NCBI GenBank assembly: GCA_947627245.1
Contig: CANQVH010000001.1
Location: forward strand, 62,001-126,000
Length of the DNA stretch: 64,000 bases
Reading direction: 5' to 3'
Source of the DNA: an uncultured Lachnospiraceae bacterium
GTDB taxonomy: Bacteria; Bacillota; Clostridia; Lachnospirales; Lachnospiraceae
Positions 12,001 through 17,541 of the stretch are shown piece after piece (the stretch's first letter is position 1; every line of letters starts with the position of its first letter). The notes under the pieces were generated by a model. The model had not been told where the DNA came from. It saw nothing but the letters and a program-made list of their open reading frames with translations, and did no database searches. The translations under genes and the position numbers were made by a program.

Positions 12001-14694
12001 TACAATTTTTTGCGTTGTTTTTTTACTATTGACGGTAACACCCGCCGTCGTAACCTTATATGTTGAAAAGCTACTTTCACCGCCCTCCAAATTTACGTTC
12101 GGATCTTCATAAGTAACTGTAATTTCGACGTTTCTCTCTGCATCGGAAGTCCCTGTAAAATAATCCATGTTGACCGGGATACTGTAATAACCGTTCGAGC
12201 TCGACACGGTCTCATATTCAATCGGTTTACCTTCCGAATCCTCGCCATATTTCGCCTTGATAACCGCACCTTTTAACTCATGATCATCGGTCAGCTTGTC
12301 ATACAATCCAAGCCCGCTTTTTACTTTCGGCGTATCCAGATAGACAAAGCCCGTGATAATCTTTTGATTAGCATAATGATACAGATATATTTGGGACTTG
12401 AGCTCTTTTCTCTGGTTTGTGCCCACAATGTGCGTCCACATATCTGCGATTCCGTGGTCGATGCCGTTCGACGCAATTACACCCGCCTGTCCATTCTGTT
12501 TTTGCGTGGTTACACCCCCGTCTGTCACAGCCTGATAAGACACAACTCCGTCAATGCCTTGATCTTCAAATTTAGCATTGCCTTCTACCCATTCTCTGTT
12601 CAGTTTTGATCCGTTTGCTTCTTTTTCTCCACTGGCAGAATTGCTGACATTTCCGGGAAGATTCCAGTACCATGCATTGTTCCCGGTCGTAGTCGTGGTT
12701 GTACTATTTTTATCAATTTTCATGTCAGTTACTGTGAAATCACGTAGCAAACTTTTATCCAGATTGTTATAATAAACCTTGGAACGCACCGCAACCTGCT
12801 CATCATAGCTCTTTTGCTCTCCGGTCAATGTGCCGTCCTTTGTCAGTACCCAGTTTGGCGCGTTTTCCAGATAGACTGCGACACCCTTCGCCATCATTTC
12901 AACATCGCCAAGCGGAAAATGGATCTCCCCCGCTTTCGGCTCCGCATACACCACACCTCGTCCTGTATCGCCAAAATATGTACCGACAGGCAGGATGCGA
13001 CCATACTGATCTCGTCCGTTCCAGTAGACGCGGTTCTCCCCGTCCACTGCCGCATTTCCCAGCAGAATCCTGCCAAGGCATTTATATTCGCCAAAGTCAG
13101 CGCCTGCCTCTGTGTAACCATCTGGCTTACTGATCTTGACAATGTCAACCAAATCTTTAAAATCATCTTCTGTCGGATTCGTCTTCAAGTCCTTATCCAA
13201 ATTCGTCGGATGCCTGTCAGCACTCTTGGAGCGTATGCTGAACCACTGATTTTTATCCTGATCATAGTAAATAAAATTATCATCGCTTTCATCCCCGCTG
13301 GTGCCAAGACAAATCTCCTCCTTATGAGAATCAGAACCCTTACAAGTCGAGTCTTTCTCTCCGTGATAATGCTTCGCATACATATTGCTCATGTCGATAA
13401 TGACCCGATATGAACTCGCGCCCTGCGTATCTACCTCGAAATATCCGCCCACGCCCACATAGCCCTGCCGGTTTCCGCTCTCGGAATCTGTGTCCGTATT
13501 CCCCAGTCCGTCACGACCATCATAGCGAAAGCCTGTTATGCTTCCCATGTCGTCCGGCTTCGACTTGATAATGCTGTCCGGAATACCCGTGTCGGGCTTA
13601 TTCAGAAACATATGGTTGGGCGCGTCAATATCCGTCACTTCATTGTCCGGGCCAAGAATATAGATACCGTCCGGATTGCCGTTCTTATCTACCAGTTTCT
13701 TATATAGGTCAAAGCTTGTATCATTGGCCATTGGCTGATGGATCGAATGATACGCTGAAGCATTCGTCCCGGAACCGATGTTGCCCCTTGCATTGGCATA
13801 CATAGAGATCGTATACGGATTCATGCCATTCATGCTGAATCTCCAGATGTAACCGTCCCTTGTAACCGCATAAAGATCCCCGTAGACCGCACACGTATCA
13901 CTCTTTGTCTGTAGTGTAAGAGCATCCACCCAGACGCGCCCGTTTACTGCTTTATATTTCTTATCCCTGTCTACTACTTCCGGCTGTGTCACCGTGATAT
14001 CCCACGCAAACACAACTTTTGAATTACTTTTAAAATCCCCAGTATAGCTTAACGGGTATCTGTCCGCTGCATTCGTACCGCCAGCATTGTCTGCTTTGAA
14101 TTCTACCACATAAACACCTGACTGCGGCGCGACGTATTTATAAGGGGTAAAGCCGCCACTCACAGCTTCCTCAGTTCCCGGCAGAATCACTCCGTTCGGT
14201 CCATTTTTTTCCATCGCACGATTCTGAATATAACCGCCACCAGTCACTGCTGGAATCGTCAGCTCTTTAGTCAAATCAAGATTTGTTTTGCTTCCATCTG
14301 GAAGTGTTACAATTACGTCATCGGTATTTTCAACAGCATTGGATCCGAAAAAAATCACTTCATCCTCGTAGGCATAAAATTTAACTTTCTGCTGTTGGCT
14401 CACACCCATAAAGCTTCCCGTTTCGGCTCTGAAGCTCCAGCGCGATATTTGACTCTCATCCGTAACCCCAAGCGCCGCTGCATTTTTAATCGCGCTTGCC
14501 ATAATATCTCTCGTTCCTTCCGCACTCACTCTCCCCGCGCTTATCCCCGCGCATGACAAGAGAGCCGCCGCCACAAGCGCCACCCTCTTCGCGGAATGCC
14601 CCATACACCCCAGATATGTCCGTCTGATCTCCCCCTGCCGCACGAACCGCTCTCGCGCATCGGTCATCCATTCCTTCATCATCCGTTTTTTCAT
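1..14694 (-). CDS. Giant secreted multidomain adhesin, 3' end beyond window
   Basis: One open frame runs from ATG 14694, with a GGGGGA SD just upstream, to the left edge: at least 4,898 codons. I read the frame at both ends and through long interior stretches. An extended signal peptide has its hydrophobic core near residues 37-50. Domain order is a non-repetitive N-terminal third, at least eight pilin-isopeptide (Spy0128/FctA-like) modules ending in F-x-N-x-Y at about 600-bp spacing, ten D-x-N-x-D-G repeats (about residues 2965-4045), two more isopeptide modules, 11 HxH/Cys repeats (4418-4675) and S/E/T-rich repeats. The C-terminal anchor is outside the window. Family members are cell-wall-anchored and stabilised by Lys-Asn bonds. 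The role is probably adhesion. The upstream LytTR pair is a plausible regulator. Confidence 0.9.
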   Translation of the reverse strand, partial: MKKRMMKEWMTDARERFVRQGEIRRTYLGCMGHSAKRVALVAAALLSCAGISAGRVSAEGTRDIMASAIKNAAALGVTDESQISRWSFRAETGSFMGVSQQQKVKFYAYEDEVIFFGSNAVENTDDVIVTLPDGSKTNLDLTKELTIPAVTGGGYIQNRAMEKNGPNGVILPGTEEAVSGGFTPYKYVAPQSGVYVVEFKADNAGGTNAADRYPLSYTGDFKSNSKVVFAWDITVTQPEVVDRDKKYKAVNGRVWVDALTLQTKSDTCAVYGDLYAVTRDGYIWRFSMNGMNPYTISMYANARGNIGSGTNASAYHSIHQPMANDTSFDLYKKLVDKNGNPDGIYILGPDNEVTDIDAPNHMFLNKPDTGIPDSIIKSKPDDMGSITGFRYDGRDGLGNTDTDSESGNRQGYVGVGGYFEVDTQGASSYRVIIDMSNMYAKHYHGEKDSTCKGSDSHKEEICLGTSGDESDDNFIYYDQDKNQWFSIRSKSADRHPTNLDKDLKTNPTEDDFKDLVDIVKISKPDGYTEAGADFGEYKCLGRILLGNAAVDGENRVYWNGRDQYGRILPVGTYFGDTGRGVVYAEPKAGEIHFPLGDVEMMAKGVAVYLENAPNWVLTKDGTLTGEQKSYDEQVAVRSKVYYNNLDKSLLRDFTVTDMKIDKNSTTTTTTGNNAWYWNLPGNVSNSASGEKEANGSKLNREWVEGNAKFEDQGIDGVVSYQAVTDGGVTTQKQNGQAGVIASNGIDHGIADMWTHIVGTNQRKELKSQIYLYHYANQKIITGFVYLDTPKVKSGLGLYDKLTDDHELKGAVIKAKYGEDSEGKPIEYETVSSSNGYYSIPVNMDYFTGTSDAERNVEITVTYEDPNVNLEGGESSFSTYKVTTAGVTVNSKKTTQKIVGAPNVSVQKVSLEEEITKKEIYAEDVGYTNNPSDYAIRIVKEWAPEELKDNSMSASFIIRGIKEEQRTDDGSGSNKLPVEEDPKFGNLDDTELPDTVVYQSGDVTVDEALGGIAVVDSLPRKAYMMPSTVSADGITSNQVLEGEEIAYCVFEKMEGSEVDSKLVHGTYTSTDTTTTYDNWQFTNTIVPSDFTEIVWYDENNNGIQDDGELPIANARIEIVKLNEKTLIPDGGDEDDDSRYTKDFQYAVEQSGSGSGADKSWKLMEGNKLEETQLLTNDKGEFSLPDSGKLIAGRYRVKITLPADSLYNTATFTSNGLSALKTYVPEPEESKIISQIKGSSTGTEVTQYFNVGVGGTYEARAGYGFMGGLSIRKNVDVTNVNDADDEKNKIIEQIEEEEFTFEIQFADKPNGDVMKKDETEESGSGGSTGSAGGGSVSEESVTVTVETFELDMDTGSETPAKEDKKLTFKKITFQGQERWSSIFKLKAGERITIPNVNANEEYWLWEYDNTNEQAVSGSSPDMQKMNGSSTDTGSDEKPLTYMPKGYSLAQLVGSKKMREGQVPSTSRTVLVSYTNVYNPLPVDGFGGDGTKARAKTESPKFDVEKKADSSGETVEADIDHAFKISADVKIVTTDSSSEGATTEPRYFEEDDQFKLLLEAVGDAPGFEQRALDVKPSEEQVNAGTTDTVTAWFSDDSYVTFATAGEYSYTLREARPFYDDDVTAIPGISYATEQYKMVVTVEDVYQQLKITSVKWYQWDSTKEKDGAKGDWTEITESVEKFAEARGMGTQPDVSGSVASASDQNPIVFTNTYNPYSLTITIAGRKILETGVTGVDLDHVGKFSFELTPGGVKNRASEDDTFNEKNLNIQPMPEGSAGTSGTGGGSGTPSAKTQNVDSGEEIGGDNVVFGQITFTADDAGSDLEHAEIYRYFVGEVVPGADEGAREKEGKWTKDGITYDDSEPVGVYIRVYKEAVVDANGNQMQTVVAEMCDDDGDPLPEGDDFVFTNSYAADTEIRLKEDLALALTKTIQTESSDPGRNRGFKDGDKFIFVLEPQDGAPTVEGDRLTLIYSGEKYDKSVILEEDEKKESLSLSFDDTGTITFTNPGTYTYVLRELDPLRGEAEDYSAITGFSYDATSYTITIEVSNKDENDPSVEGKELYKGKLEAKIVKVEKTDGQDMTTVYDADAAGASDGSKNYGIEFVNIYSPDSATVTIAGRKVLACDDPDVTLDDFKDGDSNGAFRFRLMPAGQAQYTGTDLSDASFTNDNIANQPMPSGTVSDASGKEKSLTVSNKGASVSFAPIRFTLENVKGTLPENPTSEKPVVYRYMVEELLTDSSDESGVKNAADAGGNPIPGTGVDEDTNQDGNDTTEPNQRYVYIKAYIQEQDGTDHVVVRRCDSTGKDIATSANDFTITNIYTVAADEVELSELLSASKTLVNNATEHPLPENAVFGVTLEPVAGEPAPTVEKDEETEVTKATATIPADATKVDTAADGEGTFALDKISLTFEKAGTYQYVLRELDPFSIGDKIDPVPGVSYDTIRYRLTIKVTNNLAGNRLETELTGIEYSTDGGTNWSPIGDVLASDKHYSGTGSGKKNVKFVNVYNGSSAAVNLSGYKVLEGSKKLKANEFEFAIDAVSEADLSDGAVRGLVFQEIDDSAQRSALLPKSPDPKQGNGTAVNGKDETTPDIVLARGVVDFGTVTFEAEQAGEDAAHAKIYKYEIKETIPDDAEKSGEKWTKEFPAGTDSGAYTITYDSTVQTLYIRVYKIEVNSVQTVVAEFCNEIGQTDRDVSTDFTFTNLYTSEGLEVPVDELLKKAEGEPVGTKILDVKTGAFDPDEGEKFSFVFHPTSYPQIDAPVPHDKDGNEIPVLTATVDANKFKDATKDTQEKSEDPNAADRTEIFDFGESLGSALDGDSVPTIIFRSEGKFTYRIRELNPNSETDRAMVAGLGAPIDDVAYDTSEYTLTVTVTYDNGKGEYSYAASLSKDGSESDPASEKIIFTNTFTEHHTLTYDGNFTQPNRASDVPASETREVDASETLSGLVPVYTDAEGRKVVFIGWSAARVEKVLDKTDRADVLAEYYKAGERFTMPNEDTTLYAIWGYDENNDGMPDVLEGMYELRYDGNAPAGETDNVPEIEHRLAGVTFNLSGKTPTREAVDVDGVQTDVLFVGWSTEKTDILSRDDFGKLPESFYTAGAEYTMPAGNTTLYAVWSYDTNGDGTPDALEERYHVFYDVNPVMGRVNGKPSDGHAYLTDERAVLADGVTVKDVDDSLILLPTHDNLTLNGREEKIVFIGWTRVKTAEVYTQESVRAPVTVASVTFGKDDITVYAAWGYDVNDNGIPDVMERQFILTYHGNAQESGAVSGMPDPASVTGILMDTSVKLSDVIPAHMVPSGDTVLFEGWSTTQTGKIFDVTDADPLTVDGHADGVKLVIPEPGAAVEEAEDNLLLAPGTVIEKVRGNINLYAVWAKDVNRDGVPDYKEGLLEYVGNPIEGMTGDLPANEVHPLETKTALSKEQPRHSEVEHRKVVFIGWTLEKTDRIYDREDHDSQPECVEEAVVTKHTKVYAAWGYDRNNNGTADVLEEQYTLSYDGNAQKGTFSKLPEPVSGLLDRETVTLVDGETVTDATGAVIPRPEHSSLMLNGKETKVLFVGWTLTPADRIYTINDEPPADFVTDVTILHADRTVYAAWGYDETESNIPDILENYVLQYNGNALVGSVEKVPKQVSDWRRGDVAKLVDGETVKNVSGEVIPLPEHSPVNGLAVLFLGWTTEENDRIYEAGDTAPACVTEVVMNNRLVTVYAAWGLDRDGKGIPDVYEDYTLSYDGNEIVRGAVHNVPRKVEGLSYGDKVPLKNAEGGWLAAPEHDPLNGVPVVFVGWTREQTSVIYSRYDDAPECLEEAVMDQREVTVYAAWGLDTNDNGTADVLENYSLFYEGNAKGGGTVDNLPLSVTGLLADETVTLSSRQPTHTPVEQNGALTEVLFLGWTDQQTQDIFSTGDTVPELLTEVTLHGADRTVYAAWGYDEDDSGTPDVWENYTLVYHGNAITGNVDESTLPPAKRQLKRNDPVTLSEEAPKHETVNGRTVAFLGWTLEPTDRIYERGDDREEILQRLVTSVVMETMTVDVYAAWGYDENGGSENPDGGNGTADVLENTYLLTYNGNPLIGDADGIPEDKNGYLVNERITLSTKTPTHSDVEGRTVVFLGWTLEPSPMIYEGAGKAAAAADGIAAYTIATGADGPLPDLIETVEMEEGGMTVYAAWGYVTNQVTLPLILTGKKVIVGKEQFAMKGGEFGFAVTPASANPASDPVKETVVSNAADGSIPLIDAVYRETGTYQYTIRELDDSEIPGMQCDDSVYELTVTVTGSGREAQADIAIMKNGRTAESILFENTYAPAVASVSIEGRKTLTGRALESGEFTFVLEPVSAEVEEEAEVQNPVSAIATAEDAETELAVGTEPAAEITDEPETESESVNETESESVGETQPETPKQSETLEQSETSEQSETLEQSEIPEQSETPEQSETPAQTVRVLACSYVPHMHTDDCLDESGVLVSWYADYVVHTHNEDCYDTYGNLVCVLPELEEHKHDASCYERKDELVCGLLEGDGHTHDDSCYTVDTTLICGLEETPGHTHSDSCYTVDTTLICGLEESAGHYHDEYCYDTDGNLICGWEESAGHYHTDSCYQRDYRLVCGQEEIPAHYHMDSCYEKNTYLTCGMVEVPAHIHDETCYLSVQQCDKPEIELHRHGEKCYERVYDEEKDEWQKVLVCGKLEVLEHVHGPKCFKTVELPPAAVQAEDMIPDRQAIAEFSEDESAPVQDGSTAVVAGGLQVLSVEVVPMEPSDQPMPQTVTEAMSESETTEALTEAVPESETVTEAPTEAVSESETTTEALTEAVSESETITEALTEAVSENETMTETTAEGQVGLQTLSMAETILSENEPTVKRTLALDEIPMPMTPETQNTAAGVFRFATIEYTKPGVYRYRISEKNTKEEGIVFDGTVYYATVTV
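274..480 (-). repeat. In-frame Ser/Glu/Thr-rich tandem repeats
   Basis: About five copies of a roughly 42-bp unit encode variants of EALTEAVSESET in the giant adhesin. A related short repeat, EQSETPEQSET-like, lies at about 1440-1570. Such low-complexity tracts usually act as flexible stalks and can vary in copy number. Confidence 0.85.
667..1440 (-). repeat. Eleven HxH/Cys repeats in the giant adhesin
   Basis: Translation gives 11 consecutive units built as H-x-H, four or five residues, C-Y or C-x, six to ten residues, then usually L-x-C-G and two acidic residues. Two neighbouring units share the same 14 residues (SCYTVDTTLICGLE). Regular spacing of two His and two Cys per unit suggests metal binding or disulfides. 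That is inference. Similar repeats occur in other large Clostridia surface proteins, with no function I know of. Confidence 0.85.
2560..5800 (-). repeat. Ten Ca-binding-like D-x-N-x-D-G repeats
   Basis: Ten units of about 110 residues, each built around YAAWGYD-x-N-x-x-G-x-P/A-D-x-x-E, are followed by a TL-x-Y-x-GN strand and a V-x-F-x-GWT segment. The acidic loop resembles thrombospondin type 3 or dockerin calcium loops. The GW...YA-W parts resemble Listeria-Bacteroides (InlB B-type) repeats. Units differ clearly from one another, so this is old duplication. Confidence 0.8.
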
Positions 14695-14782
14695 TGCAGA
14701 TTTCCCCCTTTGATGCAAATGCCTGCTGTAAAATCGTCATATCATGTTCAGAATTCTTTCTGTTGTTCCGTTCATGTTTTCT

Positions 14783-14813
14783 ATTGTAGTCACACGTTAA
14801 TATTCAAACGTGT
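14783..14813 (-). promoter_or_regulatory. Candidate promoter and operator of the giant adhesin
   Basis: On the minus strand a TACAAT -10 (14783-14788) is preceded at 3 bp by the inverted repeat ACACGTT-8-AACGTGT (14792-14813), which covers the -35 position. No good -35 hexamer is present, as expected of an activator-dependent promoter. The arms partly match the GTT-centred LytTR half-site. Assignment to the upstream regulator is inference. Confidence 0.45.
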
Positions 14814-15015
14814 ATGCACTGCCACTTTAATACATAGTGATCTTACTTTTTCCATAAAAAGATATCAAGTGTCCGGGTACGATCCGCAAGTTTGAGGGTA
14901 CAATCTGCAATCACCACATCTATGATTGGCAAAATTGAGCGCAATTAATTCTTCCCACTGCTACGCGACCCGCGTGCTGCGAAAGCAGCAAATTACCTCA
15001 CACGGATCTGCGCAT

Positions 15016-15039
15016 AAAAAAGGCAGCCGCCCTGCTGCA
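15016..15039 (-). terminator. Intrinsic terminator after the GHKL kinase
   Basis: On the minus strand a GCAGC/GCTGC hairpin with a GC-rich loop is followed by a run of T. It lies about 150 bp past the kinase stop. Confidence 0.65.
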
Positions 15040-15078
15040 AGCTGCTACCTTATCTCCAGTCAATCGCCGGATTCGTTC

Positions 15079-15124
15079 TTATATTTTCTCTTATATTTTC
15101 TCTTATATTTTCTCTTATATTCTC
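15079..15124. repeat. 12-bp tandem repeat
   Basis: Three perfect copies and one truncated copy of TTATATTTTCTC lie between the kinase stop and its terminator. No function is evident. Confidence 0.9.
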
Positions 15125-15192
15125 TCAGTCTGTCCTTGGTATTACTTTTCCCGGGACGTCTCCACAGTCATACCGGATGCCGCCCGATCCGC

Positions 15193-16536
15193 TCAGGCTG
15201 TCTTTCCGGCCTTCCCTGCCTCGCCGACCTTCCTGTCGTTTAAGATCACGCGGCAGGTGAAGACGCCGTTCTTCGCGGAGAAATCTACATTGCCTCCGTA
15301 TCTGGCAGCCGCGCTCAGGATACTATCCACGCCCACACCCTCGTGGTCGGCGCTCTTCGGGATGCCGTCCTCAAACAGAATATGCTCCGCACAGGTATTC
15401 CTGCATACTAAGATCAGTTTGTTTCGCTTCTGTCGGATCTGCACCTCCACTATACACTCCTGCGCCGCATCCGCGCAGCCGTTCACCGCATTTTCCAGAA
15501 TATTGGCGAGGATCGTCACCATGTCATAATCCAAGACCTCCGGCGTCTCGTCGAGGCGGATGTCCGTGCGGAATGTGATTCCTCTCTTCCTGCATTTATC
15601 TGCATAGGCCGACAGAACAGTATCGACGATGTGATTGCTGGTGAAAATAACAGCATACTTTTCGGTCTCTCGCTCCTCGTACTCCTGCAAATAGTCCAGA
15701 ATGCCTTGGCAGTCCCCTTTCTTCGCGTATTCCATGACCACAGTATTGTGATGTCGGAAGTCGTGCCTTGTCTGTCTGACATTCTCCGCAAGTTTCGCGT
15801 ACGAATCCATCTGCGACTGAAGGAGCTCCTCGTGGGATTTCATCTGGCGCAGCCGCTGCTCGTTGTCCGACTGGGCGATGTAGCGAAAGATCAGCACGTA
15901 GACCACAATCATGAAACAATAGAAAGAAATCAGCATGAACAGGCGAATCGGATCATTGCCGCCCATCACATCATAGTAAAACAGCAGAAGGCTCATATTG
16001 AAAAACGCAAAGATCGCCAGCGCAGTGATCAGCCCTTTTCCGCTCCTGAACCCCTTGCACATCCGATAGAAGCGCTCCCGAAAGAAAAGTCGGTAAGGAA
16101 TCAGGAATGCTAGGTTCAGCACTGCGCGCAGGCTCCACATCCACAGATTTCCGCCGCCGAAATGCAAACCTGTCACAGTCGAGACCATAAGGTAGATCAG
16201 CGTCCAGAGACTGTAGTAGACCGCAATGATAAACAGAGATTTGACCACGTCAAGCTTTGATATCCAGAAATAGAACATGACGCCCAGAAGAACGACGGCC
16301 AGCAGGTACCCGGCGCGGTACGCGGCCATTTTTTCCGGAAGCTCGCGAGCCGAGTCCTGCGAGCTATACAGGTAATATCCCGCCAGTGCCAGAAGCTGAT
16401 ACACCGCAACGGTCCCGGTCACGATCAGCGCTGTCTTTTTCTTTCCATACTTCGTCTCCGGGACAAGATTGCAGAACCAGATAATATGAAAAAGATTATT
16501 GACGACATTTGTGATCAATGCATTTATCGGATTCAA
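15193..16536 (-). CDS. GHKL sensor histidine kinase, AgrC-like
   Basis: A 447-residue protein from TTG 16536, chosen because GGAGG lies 7 nt upstream and earlier starts would overlap the regulator gene. The N-terminal half has about six membrane segments. The C-terminal half has the phosphoacceptor region with RHDFRHH, an N-box (NILENAVNGC) and a G-box around GVGVDSI. It should autophosphorylate and pass phosphate to the LytTR regulator encoded just upstream. No AgrB/AgrD-like peptide gene is visible, so the signal is unknown. Confidence 0.9.
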   Translation of the reverse strand: MNPINALITNVVNNLFHIIWFCNLVPETKYGKKKTALIVTGTVAVYQLLALAGYYLYSSQDSARELPEKMAAYRAGYLLAVVLLGVMFYFWISKLDVVKSLFIIAVYYSLWTLIYLMVSTVTGLHFGGGNLWMWSLRAVLNLAFLIPYRLFFRERFYRMCKGFRSGKGLITALAIFAFFNMSLLLFYYDVMGGNDPIRLFMLISFYCFMIVVYVLIFRYIAQSDNEQRLRQMKSHEELLQSQMDSYAKLAENVRQTRHDFRHHNTVVMEYAKKGDCQGILDYLQEYEERETEKYAVIFTSNHIVDTVLSAYADKCRKRGITFRTDIRLDETPEVLDYDMVTILANILENAVNGCADAAQECIVEVQIRQKRNKLILVCRNTCAEHILFEDGIPKSADHEGVGVDSILSAAARYGGNVDFSAKNGVFTCRVILNDRKVGEAGKAGKTA

Positions 16537-16555
16537 GCCAATACCTCCACAATCT

Positions 16556-17296
16556 TCAGAACAACTCCTCTTCCCCGCCACAGTAATAGTTGAAATACTT
16601 CTCGCGCACATTCTGCCAACTGCCCCGCGGCATGTAGATGACCCTTCCGTCATCCATCCTCAGCTCATGGGCATTGAGGATTTCTACATGCTCCAGATTA
16701 ATAATGTAGCTGCTTCCCAGCCGCAGGATCTCCGGGAACGGGGCGAACAGCTTCTCCAGCCCTGTCATCGTCATGTGCAGGCAGAGGCTTGTGCCGTCCG
16801 AAAAGTGCAGATACTGATTCTTTCTCTGCGACTCGCAGCACACGACACTGCTCACCATGATCCGATGGACGGTATTATCCACCTTCAGAAGCACATACCG
16901 TTTTCGTTCCTGCTCTATAGATTCGAACACTTTGTCCAGAAAGTCAAAAATAGACATTTCTGACACGGGCTTCACCAGATACTGCACCGCATCCACTTCA
17001 AAAGCCTCCAGAGCGTAATCCGTAGAGGATGTCAGAAACGCGATTCTGCTCTTCACACCCATGCCGCGAAATTCTCTGGCCGCTTCGATCCCCGTCTTTC
17101 CGTTCATAAAAATATCAAGCAGGATCAGATCCGGTTCGTAGACTTCCTCCCGGATGCGGCCGAGAAAAGTTTCTGCATTCTCAAAACATTCCACGCTAAG
17201 TTCTCTCTTCGGATGCTCCCCGCTGTATTTTTCGAGTAAAGCCCGCATTTTATCCAGTTCTGCCTGTTCATCGTCACAAAGCGCCACCAGATACAT
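16556..17296 (-). CDS. LytTR-family response regulator
   Basis: A 246-residue protein with a receiver domain (acidic pair D8/D9, phosphoacceptor D61 in LLDIF, Lys near 112) and a C-terminal LytTR DNA-binding domain (about 140-240). The start has a GGAGG SD. It is the first gene of a two-gene operon with the GHKL kinase, 19 bp apart. LytTR regulators often control surface proteins, peptides or bacteriocins. The adhesin downstream is a natural candidate target. Confidence 0.93.
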   Translation of the reverse strand: MYLVALCDDEQAELDKMRALLEKYSGEHPKRELSVECFENAETFLGRIREEVYEPDLILLDIFMNGKTGIEAAREFRGMGVKSRIAFLTSSTDYALEAFEVDAVQYLVKPVSEMSIFDFLDKVFESIEQERKRYVLLKVDNTVHRIMVSSVVCCESQRKNQYLHFSDGTSLCLHMTMTGLEKLFAPFPEILRLGSSYIINLEHVEILNAHELRMDDGRVIYMPRGSWQNVREKYFNYYCGGEEELF

Positions 17297-17368
17297 TTCT
17301 TGTCCTCCGCCTCATTTTTATCGTCTGTTTTGAACAAAAAAGAGTGCTAAAAGATAAATAAAAAATCC

Positions 17369-17397
17369 TTGTCAATCCGAATTTCCTGTTGTATAAT
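17369..17397 (+). promoter_or_regulatory. Sigma-A promoter of tRNA-Gly
   Basis: TTGTCA (17369-17374), a 17-bp spacer and TATAAT (17392-17397) lie 9 bp before the tRNA. It is a clean housekeeping promoter, useful for contrast with the element's own promoters. Confidence 0.85.
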
Positions 17398-17405
17398 GCT
17401 GATAT

Positions 17406-17476
17406 GCGGATATAGTTCATTGGTAGAACACCAGCTTCCCAAGCTGGATAGGCGGGTTCGATTCCCGTTATCCGCT
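17406..17476 (+). tRNA. tRNA-Gly (CCC)
   Basis: A 71-nt cloverleaf: acceptor GCGGATA/TATCCGC, anticodon stem CCAGC/GCTGG around loop TTCCCAA (anticodon CCC, with T33), and T-loop TTCGATT. It is the only plus-strand gene in the first 55 kb and abuts the integrase, so it is the likely attachment site. Confidence 0.93.
17450..17476 (+). other. Likely attachment site (attL) in the 3' end of tRNA-Gly
   Basis: A tyrosine integrase reads toward the tRNA and ends 66 bp from it, the usual layout at an element's left end. The T-arm and 3' acceptor would be the crossover core. I found no second copy of GGTTCGATTCCCGTTA in the window, so attR lies beyond 64 kb. Confidence 0.55.
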
Positions 17477-17541
17477 CTCAAAAACCACGTATTTATGCGG
17501 GTTTGCGGACTTATGTGTCCGAAAGGTAATCAAAAAGGTAA

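Larger units (their letters stand above)
14695..15192. other. 498-bp intergenic region before the giant adhesin
   Basis: It holds the kinase-operon terminator, a 12-bp tandem repeat and the candidate adhesin promoter. I see no convincing gene. A plus-strand open frame across it is low-complexity, coming from the repeat. Confidence 0.7.

Noticed and set aside
15079-15124. 12-bp tandem repeats as origin iterons
   Set aside because: Only three full copies, no DnaA boxes or Rep gene beside them, and chromosomal context.
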